Part shown: piece after piece, positions 18,156-26,481 of the stretch
How the letters are laid out: each line of letters begins with the position of its first letter
Position numbering within the stretch: position 1 is the stretch's first letter
Assembly: GCA_002070395.1 (NCBI GenBank)
Contig: MWDE01000018.1
Coordinates: forward strand, 1 to 38,881
Direction: 5' to 3'
DNA: 38,881 bases
Source: Synergistetes bacterium ADurb.Bin155
Lineage (GTDB): Bacteria; Synergistota; Synergistia; Synergistales; Thermovirgaceae
Position numbers and translations under genes: made by a program
Notes under the pieces: model-generated
Databases searched by the model: none
Told to the model about the DNA's origin: nothing
The model's input: only the letters and a program-made list of their open reading frames with translations

Positions 18156-19658
18156 GTGATCTCGAAAGAAAGCGCCCGGGAGATACTCGGAAGGAGTTTT
18201 TCCGGTTCAAGGATACTGGTAGTTGGTGATCTCATCCTGGACCAGACCTACGAGGGTATTACGGAAAGGATATCGCCTGAGGCTCCTATCCCTGTCGTCG
18301 AAATCAGTTCCTGCCGCAATGGCCTTGGAGGGGCCGGTAACGTCGCTCACAACCTTGCCAGGCTGGAGTGCGAAGTGGAATTGGCGGCTGTCATTGGAGA
18401 CGACGGCGAAGGGGTACTCGTAACGGAATTGCTTGATTCCAAAGGCATAGAGAATGGGCTCGTCACTTCGGAAAAAAGGATGACCACTAAAAAGGTAAGG
18501 ATCGTCTCGGCAAGACAGCAGATGCTGAGGTTGGATTTCGAGTACGCGGACGATCTCTCCCTGGAAGAGGAAAAAACACTGATGGCTAAGATCGCGACTT
18601 TTTTCGCGGATCCTCCGGAGGCTGTTGTCCTTTCAGATTATGGGAAGGGTGTCTGCACTGTCGGGGTATGCCAGGCTCTCATCCGCAAAAGCAGGGACAT
18701 CGGCATCCCTCTGGTTGTTGATCCCAAGGGCCCCGACTGGGACAAATACAAGGGCGCCTCCCTAGTCACCCCCAATCTCAAAGAACTTGGACAGGCATTG
18801 ATGCGGGATGTTGCCGATAGCGACGAGGAGATCGAAGGTGCGGCGCGGCGGCTGATGAAACAGTACGAGATCGATTCCGTGCTTGTCACCAGGTCTGGGA
18901 AGGGATTTTCACTCGTTCAAGGTGGATCGGTACTCCATGAACCCGCCAGGGCGCTTGAAGTCTTCGATGTTACAGGGGCGGGCGACACGGTCGCGGCGGT
19001 GTTGTCAGCCTTCGTATCAGCGGGGGCATCCCTGGAGGATTCAGCCAAGATGGCCAACCTGGCGGCCGGCTTCGTTGTCGGCAAGGTGGGAACCTACGCT
19101 ATAGACAGGGACGAGCTGCTGAGCATTCTCGACGGGGACGGACATCTTGGCCTTTCGGAAAAGGAAAGAGGAATTGAAGAAGCGGCGGCCATCGTTGAAG
19201 GATGGAAAAGAAGCGGCATGAGGGTCGCTTTCACCAACGGCTGCTTCGATATTTTGCACGCGGGCCATGTCCATTGCCTTCAGAAAGCAAAAGCGTCGGG
19301 CGACAGGCTTGTCGTGGGGTTGAACTCGGATTCTTCGGTAAAACTCAACAAGGGGTTTGGCCGCCCTTTTTACTCCCAGGACCTTCGTGCCAAGGTGTTG
19401 TCGGCGCTGGACGCAGTGGATCTCGTGGTTGTTTTTCAGGAAGAAACCCCTTTATCAATTATCACCGCGTTGAAACCGGATGTATTGGTTAAGGGAGGGG
19501 ATTACAAGGAATCGGAGATCGCGGGTGCCCGTGAGGTCCGATCATGGGGGGGCAAGGTGGTAATCGTCCCTTTGGTTAAAGGTTTAAGTACCACGAAGGT
19601 TCTGACGCATGGGGGCGGTTGTCTCGGAGAAGGCCATAAAGGGACGGAAACCCTGTAA
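18156..19658 (+). CDS. hldE: Bifunctional heptose-7-P kinase / heptose-1-P adenylyltransferase
   Basis: A 500-residue two-domain enzyme. Residues ~1-320 are the ribokinase-like RfaE1 kinase (VVGDLILDQTYEG, GGAGNVAHNLARLE, VVDPKGPDWDKYKG, and the DVTGAGDTVAAVLSA anion hole). Residues ~340-490 are the RfaE2 nucleotidyltransferase (FTNGCFDILHAGHVHCLQKA with the HxGH-type motif, LVVGLNSDSSVK, VVFQEETPLSII, VLVKGGDY). It catalyses steps two and four of ADP-heptose synthesis. GTG 18156, eight bases past GGGGAGGG and one base after the hldD stop, is preferred; the longer frame to 18063 would overlap hldD. The fused form makes the rfaE2 relic downstream redundant. Confidence 0.95.
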   Translation: MISKESAREILGRSFSGSRILVVGDLILDQTYEGITERISPEAPIPVVEISSCRNGLGGAGNVAHNLARLECEVELAAVIGDDGEGVLVTELLDSKGIENGLVTSEKRMTTKKVRIVSARQQMLRLDFEYADDLSLEEEKTLMAKIATFFADPPEAVVLSDYGKGVCTVGVCQALIRKSRDIGIPLVVDPKGPDWDKYKGASLVTPNLKELGQALMRDVADSDEEIEGAARRLMKQYEIDSVLVTRSGKGFSLVQGGSVLHEPARALEVFDVTGAGDTVAAVLSAFVSAGASLEDSAKMANLAAGFVVGKVGTYAIDRDELLSILDGDGHLGLSEKERGIEEAAAIVEGWKRSGMRVAFTNGCFDILHAGHVHCLQKAKASGDRLVVGLNSDSSVKLNKGFGRPFYSQDLRAKVLSALDAVDLVVVFQEETPLSIITALKPDVLVKGGDYKESEIAGAREVRSWGGKVVIVPLVKGLSTTKVLTHGGGCLGEGHKGTETL

Positions 19659-19699
19659 AAAAACGAAGGTATTACCTCTTCCTGAACCCGGCGACAGAC

Positions 19700-20117
19700 T
19701 CCTGTTCATCAGGTTCAGTTCCCTGGATGATGTGCTGCTTGCAACGAAGGGGGCAAAAGTTCTGATAAATCCATTTCCTTTTCTTGCTATTACATGGTTG
19801 GGCCACCTCCAGTTATGAACAGATGCTGCAGGATGCAGCCCTATGTTGATGACGTCCTGACTTGGGATATTGACATTGGGAAAGTGACTATCCTCTCCAC
19901 GATTGCTGCCCTAGGGAGGTCAGTGTTCAATGGCTCTACAGCGTTCATAGGAACGACAGGCCTGTCCTTGTCTCGACCCTTTCCGGCGTTCCCTTCCGGT
20001 TCGGAGGGCACAAGAACCTTCAGTTCCTTTATGATTTCCCCCTGGATGATGTGAAAAGCAGATGGGGCATAGCGTTGGTTCCCGATGGAGAAGGGTTCCT
20101 GTATGTGCCTGAATAAA
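19700..20117 (+). pseudogene. Relic of a GT9 heptosyltransferase-like gene
   Basis: The block begins RLLFIRFSSLDDVLLATKGA, the standard GT9 opening (RxSSxGDVxLATP), and continues in other frames with ITWLGHL, YEQMLQDA, QPYVDDVLTWD, HRNDRPVLVSTLSGVPFRFG and HKNLQFLYDFP. At least three frame changes are needed, and the last half of a normal ~330-residue protein is absent. It ends near 20117 where a stop follows GEGFLYVPE, then gives way to the rfaE2 relic. An intact GT9 lies 360 bases further on. Confidence 0.75.
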
Positions 20118-20162
20118 AAGAAGAGAAGCCCGTCCTTTTCTGCCCCATCGGCGCCGGTAACT

Positions 20163-20480
20163 GGGTGACCGGCTTATTGCGGCTATTGGTCCCGATGACG
20201 TCGCAAGATCTCTGAAGCGCCCAGAGGAGCGGTCGGCGACCAGCAGGCCCGGGCAGCAATACTGGCAGAACTTTCGTCTGTGCACGCGGTTTGTGTTTTC
20301 GAGGAAGAAACTCCGAGGGAGATATTCAGGCTTGTCAGTCTGGACTCAATTGCCAAGGGAAGAGGCTACCTGCCTGATGGTCATCGTATTGCTCCTGGAA
20401 GGATTTTCGACTTCAGGGATCATCTCTGCATTGGACCGGAATCATTTCGGAGAACCGGGAAGAAAGGGAGGGAACTGGAC
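20163..20480 (+). pseudogene. Relic of a stand-alone heptose-1-P nucleotidyltransferase (RfaE2)
   Basis: Scattered over the three frames are GDRLIAAIGPDDVARSLKRP, VGDQQARAAILAELSSV, HAVCVFEEETPREIFRLVSL, IAKGRGYLPDG and LLEGFSTSGIISALDRN. In order these match the second half of RfaE2 (GDxLIVAxNSDxSVRxLKGP; RAxxLAALxxVDxVVxFxExTP; VKGGDY; GxSTTxII). The HxGH N-terminal part is gone. It probably encoded a monofunctional adenylyltransferase, made dispensable by the fused hldE just upstream. Confidence 0.75.
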
Positions 20481-21469
20481 TGAGGATAGACCCGGAAAAG
20501 ATTGAACGCGTTCTTGTAATAGGTCTTTCATGCGTTGGTGACACAGTACTTTCCACCGCCGCGCTCTGGAACCTAAGGCGCTACCTTCCCCGGGCGCATT
20601 TTACGATCCTTGCCGATGCCCGGGCAGTGCAGGCATTGGAACACGACCCCCTTTGGGACAGGGTCGAGGAATACCGGCGTAAAAAAGGCCCAAGGGGACG
20701 CCTGGCATCGGTCAAAATGGTGAGGTCTTACCCTCATGACCTTTTGATCGACTTGCGCTCTTCCGCGATGCCGCTTTTTTCCGGCGCTCGCTACCGCCCC
20801 TTTTGGGGATTGAGGGAACTGTTGCTTCCAAAAAAGATGCATGAAGCGGAGAGGAACATCTGGTGCATGACGACCCTGGGGGTGCCGGTCTTTTCGCGAA
20901 GGCTCCGCTTCTTCCTTCCGCAGGGAGCAAGGGAAGAAGCCTGCAGGGTCTTGGGCGCCATAGAGAATGACCTGCCGTGGGTTCTGCTCAACCCAGGCGC
21001 GGGAGGAAGGGATAAGGTCTGGCCTTCGGATAATTTTGCCGAACTGGGCCGAAGGCTGCTTGGAACCCTTGATGTCAACGTTGGTATTACCGGCTATTCC
21101 CCTGTTGAACGGGAAACGGCCGCCGGGATATGCGGTGCGTTAGGATCAAAGCGGTGTGTTGATCTTTCGGGCGCACATCATATTACCAGGCTAGGGGCGC
21201 TTGTGGAGAGATCCCTTCTTTTCGTCTCCAGTGATACCGGCCCCCTTCATGTAGCCAGTGCCGTTGGAACGCCTGTTGTAGGCCTTTACCTTCCCCGGAA
21301 CCTTGCCCGTTTCGGACCCTGGGGGAACAGGCATAAATGCCTCGTTGCCGAGATAAATGATGGAGTTGAGCCGATGAGAACGATCGGGGTTGAGGGAGTT
21401 TTCCGTGCCTGCAAGGAAATGCTTTCATCCTTGACACTTCAAAAAAAGGGTGATAGTTTATCTATGTGA
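20480..21469 (+). CDS. waaF: ADP-heptose:LPS heptosyltransferase (GT9)
   Basis: Adds L,D-heptose to the inner core. The family N-terminus ERVLVIGLSCVGDTVLSTAA starts near residue 9 of the frame opened at 20480, and the C-terminal donor site SSDTGPLHVASAVGTPVVGL with NPGAGGRDKVWP is intact; total ~329 residues, normal for the family. The first ATG/GTG/TTG-type codon in frame is the GTG at 20627, which would delete the first Rossmann unit. CTG at 20480, six bases after GGGAGGGA, is therefore the likely start. Whether it is heptosyltransferase I, II or III is uncertain; the symbol reflects best resemblance. It follows the ADP-heptose genes directly. Confidence 0.85.
   Translation: MRIDPEKIERVLVIGLSCVGDTVLSTAALWNLRRYLPRAHFTILADARAVQALEHDPLWDRVEEYRRKKGPRGRLASVKMVRSYPHDLLIDLRSSAMPLFSGARYRPFWGLRELLLPKKMHEAERNIWCMTTLGVPVFSRRLRFFLPQGAREEACRVLGAIENDLPWVLLNPGAGGRDKVWPSDNFAELGRRLLGTLDVNVGITGYSPVERETAAGICGALGSKRCVDLSGAHHITRLGALVERSLLFVSSDTGPLHVASAVGTPVVGLYLPRNLARFGPWGNRHKCLVAEINDGVEPMRTIGVEGVFRACKEMLSSLTLQKKGDSLSM
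21431..21459 (+). promoter_or_regulatory. Sigma-70-type promoter for the porin gene
   Basis: A perfect TTGACA at 21431-21436 and a 17-base spacer lead to TAGTTT at 21454-21459, inside the last codons of the GT9 gene. The -10 is weak, but the position makes sense: it would give the highly expressed porin its own transcript with a leader of ~345 bases. Confidence 0.5.
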
Positions 21470-21812
21470 AGCATTCTCCAGGTCGGAAAGAGCAGGCTTC
21501 AGCCGCGCCAGAATGTTTTAAATGGGTCTAAGGTCCTATTCCCTATAGGTAGTTTTACAGGTAAGATTTCGCCGAGTATACCGAGAGCACCTTGAAAACG
21601 GAACCTTGGCCACGCTTCAAATTCCGCGGTGACCCCGGATGGCAGGAAAGGAGGTGCAACCCCCGAGCCAAAATGGGAGAGCGGATAGTAGAAGCCGGAC
21701 CCTTTCGGAAGAAGGTCCGCACGAAGGGCGGAAGGAAACTTGGATACTTCCCCTCGACCCGTGCGCGCACCCCGGAGGGCCGGAATACATAACCCAAGGG
21801 GGTTAAAGATTA
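21470..21812 (+). promoter_or_regulatory. Long structured 5' leader of the porin mRNA
   Basis: 343 bases without a convincing gene. Visible hairpins are CCTAT/ATAGG at 21535-21549; CGGACC/GGTCCG at 21696-21719, with an inner CTT-TCGG-AAG tetraloop helix; and CCCTC/GAGGG around 21751-21780, enclosing the palindrome GTGCGCGCAC. A GGAAAGGAGGTGCAACCCCC segment near 21649-21667 could form a further helix. I could not match it to a known riboswitch class. It could stabilise the mRNA, bind a small RNA or control translation of the porin, which begins just after GGGGG. Confidence 0.45.
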
Positions 21813-23444
21813 ATGAAAAGATTTGCGGCACTAGTAGCAGTACTCGCGCTCGTCGCGTTTGCCGCTCCGGCATTCGCGGCCAACCCGTTCATGGATGTTC
21901 CCATGAACCACTGGGCCTACGACGCGGTGTCCCAGCTTGCCTCCAGGGGCGTGGTGTCGGGTTATCCCGATGGCGCCTTCAAGGGCGAGTGGAAGGCCAC
22001 CCGTTACGAGATGGCCTCCGTCGTGGCCAGAGCCCTTGCCTACGTCGACATGAACAAGGCCTCCAAGCAGGACCTGGAACTCCTGAAGAAACTCGTCGTG
22101 GAGTTCAAGGACGAGCTGGATGCCCTCGGAGTGAAGGTCGATGAGCTCGACGCCAGGGTAGCCGACCTGGAGAAGGGCGTCGGCAAGTGGTACTTCAGCG
22201 GCTATCTGCGCATGCAGCAGACTTTCGGGCGTGACATAATGCAGGGTGGTGTCCTAAAGGAAGATGACGACAGCTGGAATGTAAACCGTTTCCGCTGGAA
22301 CATCAAGAAAGTCATCGACGACAAGGTCACGATGAACATCCGTCTCCAGGGCGGTGGTGGCGAAGACCTGGGAGTAGAGCTGGCCTATCTCACCGTGAAG
22401 TTCCCCTGGGACATCACAGCAAACATCGGACGCTTCTGGCTTGACTGGGAAGGCGACTTCTACGCCACCGACTGGTGGGGCTTCGCCATGGACGACGCCT
22501 ACATCACCGACATCAGGCCCACCATGGCCGTGAGTTTCAACAAGTCCTTCGGCATGGGTGATTTCAGCCTCTACGTGGCTCATGACGACAATGCGGGCCC
22601 CGGTGAGGATATTCTTGCGAAGGGCCGTTTTCCTTTCTTCGGGACCGATCCCGAAGGTTTCGGCCCGGCAGTGGGTGTAGACTGGGCCCTTGCCAGTAAT
22701 CTTACAAGCGACCGCTACATCTACGGCGCGAGACTCAACTTCAACTTCAACGAGATGTTCAGCTTGGCCCTCAACTACATGAAGTATGATTACGAGGATA
22801 ATGCCGGAGTGGGTGTTTACTACACCTTCTGGAACAAGCAGAACGGTTGGCTCCCCAATGTTGTTGCCTATGGTCCTAAAAATTATTTTCAATTTGCAAC
22901 TCTTGCCGCCGATGTAGAGACCATTTGGGGCGACCTGGTGATCAACTTCAAGCCCGGCATCACCCTGAAGGGCCAGTACTTCATGCAGGACAACGACCCC
23001 GCATGGCAGGCCACCGGGCTACTCGGTGGAGGAGTCGCATACGATGACAGCCCGAGTGCATGGAAGGCCGTTCTCGAGATCGACCAGGATGTGCTCGGCT
23101 TCACCAGCCTCTGGCTCGAATACGCCCAGCTTGACGCGGGCTTCGTCTTCCCCAACGGTGCAAGCCCTTACGGCTGGATGGCCGGCGATTACTTCTGCAA
23201 CGATTATGGCCAGGTCGAGGCTGACACCACTCTCTGGATGGTCCTTGCGATGCAGAGGTGGAGCGAGAAGTGGGGAACTTATGTCCGCTACCTTGATGTT
23301 GACGGTTCCCAGGACTACAACAACTGGACCGTCGCAGTTACCCACTGGTACACACCGAGCCTTGCTTTCGAGCTTGGCTACGACAAACTTGGCGGCGACC
23401 TCGACGACGATTTCATCTGGCTCCGCACCACCGTGTTCTTCTAG
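21813..23444 (+). CDS. SLH-domain outer-membrane porin (OmpM type)
   Basis: A 543-residue exported protein. Residues 1-22 form a signal peptide ending in AFA. An S-layer-homology domain follows (~24-72: PMNHWAYDAVSQLASRGVVS, GYPDGAFKGE, TRYEMASVVARAL), then a coiled coil (~86-127: LELLKKLVVEFKDELDALGV, VDELDARVADLEKGV), then a beta-barrel rich in aromatic alternating strands from GKWYFSGYLRMQQ to the C-terminal TTVFF, whose final Phe is the usual outer-membrane insertion signal. OmpM proteins tether the outer membrane to the cell wall through the SLH domain and form a general pore. It has its own promoter, leader and terminator, consistent with abundant expression. The family is typical of Synergistota and Negativicutes. 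Confidence 0.93.
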   Translation: MKRFAALVAVLALVAFAAPAFAANPFMDVPMNHWAYDAVSQLASRGVVSGYPDGAFKGEWKATRYEMASVVARALAYVDMNKASKQDLELLKKLVVEFKDELDALGVKVDELDARVADLEKGVGKWYFSGYLRMQQTFGRDIMQGGVLKEDDDSWNVNRFRWNIKKVIDDKVTMNIRLQGGGGEDLGVELAYLTVKFPWDITANIGRFWLDWEGDFYATDWWGFAMDDAYITDIRPTMAVSFNKSFGMGDFSLYVAHDDNAGPGEDILAKGRFPFFGTDPEGFGPAVGVDWALASNLTSDRYIYGARLNFNFNEMFSLALNYMKYDYEDNAGVGVYYTFWNKQNGWLPNVVAYGPKNYFQFATLAADVETIWGDLVINFKPGITLKGQYFMQDNDPAWQATGLLGGGVAYDDSPSAWKAVLEIDQDVLGFTSLWLEYAQLDAGFVFPNGASPYGWMAGDYFCNDYGQVEADTTLWMVLAMQRWSEKWGTYVRYLDVDGSQDYNNWTVAVTHWYTPSLAFELGYDKLGGDLDDDFIWLRTTVFF

Positions 23445-23464
23445 GTTGCGCCTGTGTTATACTC

Positions 23465-23497
23465 GGGGCGGGAGCGAATGCTTCCGCCCCATTTTTT
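23465..23497 (+). terminator. Rho-independent terminator after the porin
   Basis: An 11-base-pair GC-rich stem (23465-23475 with 23480-23490, one G-T wobble) with loop GAAT is followed by A and six Ts. It lies 20 bases after the porin stop and ends that transcript. Confidence 0.92.
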
Positions 23498-23521
23498 ATT
23501 TCTGACAGGAGTGATCGGGGT

Positions 23522-24268
23522 ATGCGCAGGATATTGTTTTCTATCGTCGTGGTGGCGGTTTTCCTGTCTCTTGCAGTGCCTGTAGGGGCGGCTCCCTACG
23601 ACGAGGTCTTGCACCGGTGGCAGAAGACCCAGAAATTTACTGATAGGGGAGATGCCCTTTCGATCACGGTCACTTATTTCTCCTCGGAATATATTGAGGC
23701 GCTTATTCAGAGCGAGGCCGACAAAAACCTTTGGACCGCCGACGAGATGGACCTTCACAAGTACCAACTTCTTAAGACATTGAGGCTGGACGACACCATA
23801 CCGGTGAGGTTCCACTTCGAGGTCATGGGTTCCGCCGTGCACATGGCGCCCTTTGGTGAGCAATTGAAGCTCCGAATAGGGAGCAAGACTTACAACCCTG
23901 TAGATTATGACCCCATCTTCAACTTCCGAGTGACGGAGAGTGTCGAGGGCATGGTTTACTTCCCCCGCTTCGACGAGAAAACCGGCAAGGACCTCCTTGC
24001 CGGTGTAGGAACCATCAAGCTCGAATTGAGTGGTTCCATCAGCTTGACGATAAAACCCACCAAGGTCGACTTCATCTGGGATGTCGCCAACGATGACCCT
24101 TCGAGGATATACACGGGCCAGGCGGGCGGCAGGCTCGAGATGGACCGCCTCATAAAGCGACTGGCCAACCTGAACAAGGAAAAGCAGGAGTGCGAAAAGA
24201 GGCTGGGTGAACTGGACTCGGAGATAGCGGCCATCGAGATCAGGATGAAGGAACTCCAGCAGCAATAG
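23522..24268 (+). CDS. Exported protein of unknown function with C-terminal coiled coil
   Basis: I do not recognise this 248-residue family. A clear signal peptide (RRILFSIVVVAVFLSLAVPV, cleavage near residue 23) precedes a mixed region containing RWQKTQKFTDRGDALSITVT and beta-rich stretches (IPVRFHFEVMGS, LKLRIGSKTYNPVDY, IKLELSGSISLTIKP) that may form an Ig- or lipocalin-like sandwich. The last ~45 residues, LIKRLANLNKEKQECEKRLG onward, form a charged coiled coil. It probably works in the periplasm, perhaps at the envelope beside the porin. AGGAG lies ~12 bases before the ATG. It is flanked by terminators on both sides, so it is a single-gene unit; its own promoter is not clear, though TATACT at 23459 could be a -10. 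Confidence 0.8.
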   Translation: MRRILFSIVVVAVFLSLAVPVGAAPYDEVLHRWQKTQKFTDRGDALSITVTYFSSEYIEALIQSEADKNLWTADEMDLHKYQLLKTLRLDDTIPVRFHFEVMGSAVHMAPFGEQLKLRIGSKTYNPVDYDPIFNFRVTESVEGMVYFPRFDEKTGKDLLAGVGTIKLELSGSISLTIKPTKVDFIWDVANDDPSRIYTGQAGGRLEMDRLIKRLANLNKEKQECEKRLGELDSEIAAIEIRMKELQQQ

Positions 24269-24291
24269 GACCTCCGAATGACAGGGAAAGC

Positions 24292-24330
24292 AAAAGGCGG
24301 GAAGCGGCTCTTCGCTTCCCGCCTTTTTTA
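24292..24330 (+). terminator. Strong Rho-independent terminator
   Basis: A perfect 15-base-pair stem (24292-24306 with 24313-24327, loop GCTCTT) runs directly into a T tract to 24329. The A-rich 5' arm also makes it usable on the opposite strand. It closes the exported-protein gene. Confidence 0.94.
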
Positions 24331-24402
24331 TTGCCCGGCGTTGGCTTTTGGCGTGTTTTGAGTTTATTGTATGTTCGGTTTGGGGAAAAAGGAGGTCTTG
24401 TC

Positions 24403-25371
24403 ATGGCTGTCATGAAAAAAATAGCCATTCTCACCAGCGGTGGGGACTCCCCCGGCATGAATGCCGCCATAAGGGCCGTGGCCAGGAGCGCCATCGCCAA
24501 GGACATGGAGGTCGTGGGCGTCATGCGCGGCTTCGAAGGACTCCTGGACGGCGACTTCCGCCCCCTGGGGGCGAGGGACGTGGGCGGCATCATTCACCGG
24601 GGCGGGACGATCCTGCAGACGGCCCGGTCAACCCGATTCATGGAGCACCAGTGGCAGGAGAAGGCCGCCGGCAACTTGCTCGATGCCGGAATACAGGGCC
24701 TGGCGGTCATAGGAGGCGGCGGGTCCTTCCAGGGGGCCCGGGAACTGCAGAAGAGGGGCGTCGCCGTGGCCGGCATCCCCGGGACGATCGACAACGACAT
24801 CGCCGGGACGGAACTCGCCATAGGCTTTCGCACCGCCGTGGAGACCGCCCTCGACGCCGTCATGCGCCTGCGCGACACGGCTTCGAGCCACGACCGGCTC
24901 TTCATCGTCGAGGTCATGGGGGGGCGCTCGGGCTTCCTGGCCCTCGACGTGGCCGTGGCCGGGGGGGCCGAGGCCGTGATCGTGCCCGAGGTCCAGTTCA
25001 GCCTGGGAAGGCTCATTGACCGCCTCCACGAGGCCCGTAAAAAGGGCAAAACCCATTCGTTGATAATCCTGGCGGAGGGTGTCATGCCCGCCCAGGAGCT
25101 ACGCGACCGGATCCAGGACACCGCCGGCTACGACGCCAGGGTGACCGTCCTGGGGCATATCCAACGGGGCGGCAGCCCCTGCGCCGTGGACATCATCCTG
25201 GCCTCCAGGATGGGTTCCGCGGCCGTGGAAGGTTTGATTTCGGGAAGGGGCGGCTTCATGACATCCCTGGCGGACAGCACGATAGAACTTCGCAATCTTT
25301 CCGTCTCCTGGGAGACGAAAAAATACCTCGACCCGGAGATGATGCGCCTGGTGGGGGTCCTCGGCGTATGA
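24403..25371 (+). CDS. pfkA: 6-phosphofructokinase with unusual active-site residues
   Basis: Phosphorylates fructose 6-phosphate in glycolysis. The 322-residue protein matches the bacterial PFKA family: ILTSGGDSPGMNAAIRAVAR, GTIDNDIAGTELAIGFRTAV, SSHDRLFIVEVMGG, and GHIQRGGSPCAVDIILASRM. Two positions stand out. The GGDGS loop (E. coli Asp103, Mg-ATP site) reads GGGGS, and the YDR whose Arg252 contacts the sugar phosphate reads VDI. The proton-abstracting TIDND is kept. ATG 24403 has AAGGAGG seven bases upstream; the frame from 24331 includes the leader only. Its stop overlaps the next gene's ATG. It could be an atypical or non-catalytic PFK; family identity is secure. Confidence 0.92.
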   Translation: MAVMKKIAILTSGGDSPGMNAAIRAVARSAIAKDMEVVGVMRGFEGLLDGDFRPLGARDVGGIIHRGGTILQTARSTRFMEHQWQEKAAGNLLDAGIQGLAVIGGGGSFQGARELQKRGVAVAGIPGTIDNDIAGTELAIGFRTAVETALDAVMRLRDTASSHDRLFIVEVMGGRSGFLALDVAVAGGAEAVIVPEVQFSLGRLIDRLHEARKKGKTHSLIILAEGVMPAQELRDRIQDTAGYDARVTVLGHIQRGGSPCAVDIILASRMGSAAVEGLISGRGGFMTSLADSTIELRNLSVSWETKKYLDPEMMRLVGVLGV

Positions 25372-26237
25372 AGTCCCTTTCGCGATTGCCCGAACACCTC
25401 CTCCACCTGGTGGCCTCCGACCGCTGCGGACGTAGTCTTTCGACGCTTTGTTCACCCCGAATTTTTGAAGAGGCCCTGGTTCTCCTTGAGACATCATCCC
25501 GCCCGGTCATCGTGACCGGGTTTTTCGTTCCCTCTTCGGGGGCGCCCGAGACCGACGGCCCCCCGGGGGCGGCCGTCCTGGCAAGGGCCCTCCGGGAGAT
25601 AGGGCGAAAGCCCGCCGTCGTCACCGACCATTGGAACGAAAGAGCGGTGCAGGCTTGCTGCAGAGTGATGGACCTGCCGCTTCCCGCCGTCGTGCGGGAC
25701 CCGGTCAGGATCCTTGACCTGGATCCCGACCGGGTGATTTTCATCGAAAGGCTGGGGAAGACCGGCGACGGCCGGTACTACAACATGAGGGGCGAAGATA
25801 TCAGCCGCTGCACGGATCCGCTTGACGACATCGCCGGCCCCGCGATGGAAAAGGGCATTCCCGTCCTGGCCATAGGGGACGGTGGCAACGAGGCCGGCAT
25901 GGCCCGCCTGATGCCCGTGATGGGCGAAATCCTTACCGGGTTCAATAACCGTCTTTCCACGGTTCCCTCGACGGTGGCCCTTCCGGTGGATGTCTCGAAC
26001 TGGGGCGCCTACGCCTTGGCCTGCCTGTTGTCTTGCCGAGAGGGAAGGTGGCTTGGCCACAGCCCGCAAGAGGAGCGAAGGATGATCGAGGCCATGGTGT
26101 CGGCGGGGGCCGTCGACGGGGTGACGGGCCGCCGTGAACTCTCGGTGGATGGATTAAGAATCGCCGAACACATGAAGGTAGTGGGGAGGCTTAAAGAAAT
26201 ATACGAAGAATTTTCAATGGGAAAAGGCGGAGATTGA
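25368..26237 (+). CDS. Glutamate cyclase-family protein (DUF4392)
   Basis: A 289-residue protein resembling the DUF4392 family, which includes the C-terminal part of mammalian D-glutamate cyclase (D-glutamate to 5-oxoproline). Visible features are VIVTGFFVPSSGAPETDGPP, the family's early Gly/Pro loop with GAAVLARAL; VIFIERLGKTGDGRYYNMRG; VLAIGDGGNEAGMARL; and VALPVDVSNWGAYALACLLS. The start overlaps the pfkA stop (ATGA), so the two are co-translated. The bacterial role and substrate are not established; turnover of D-glutamate from cell-wall metabolism is an inference from the family name. It has no signal peptide and is probably cytoplasmic. Confidence 0.8.
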   Translation: MKSLSRLPEHLLHLVASDRCGRSLSTLCSPRIFEEALVLLETSSRPVIVTGFFVPSSGAPETDGPPGAAVLARALREIGRKPAVVTDHWNERAVQACCRVMDLPLPAVVRDPVRILDLDPDRVIFIERLGKTGDGRYYNMRGEDISRCTDPLDDIAGPAMEKGIPVLAIGDGGNEAGMARLMPVMGEILTGFNNRLSTVPSTVALPVDVSNWGAYALACLLSCREGRWLGHSPQEERRMIEAMVSAGAVDGVTGRRELSVDGLRIAEHMKVVGRLKEIYEEFSMGKGGD

Positions 26238-26481
26238 GACACAGGGAAAAACGAATTGTTGTGAAGGACAGGAACAAAACCCAAGGCCAAGGCAAACCCT
26301 TTCCACCGCAGACAAGACACTTCGTTGAATCGCCTCGGTAGGCTTCGCTCTGACCTAGCTGGCGTACCGCCAGCGTAGATTAGGACACAGGGAGCACAGA
26401 GAAAAGCCTTTTTTGAGAACCAAAACCAGGACCAAGGTCCAAAGCTAGCAACACTGTATCTATGTGGTGAAAGGGTTTTGG
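26238..26481. other. Non-coding gap with one strong hairpin
   Basis: No gene is supported. GCTGGCG-TAC-CGCCAGC at 26358-26374 is a perfect 7-base stem with a 3-base loop, flanked by CTA and TAG; it has no T tract. The surrounding text has repeated short strings such as GACACAGGGAGCACAGAG that look like decayed dispersed repeat. It separates two converging genes, so the hairpin may help end transcription from either side. Confidence 0.5.

Noticed and set aside
21470..21812. Cobalamin, lysine, TPP, SAM or c-di-GMP riboswitch in the porin leader
   Set aside because: I looked for the consensus blocks of each and none is present; the downstream gene is not a metabolite gene.
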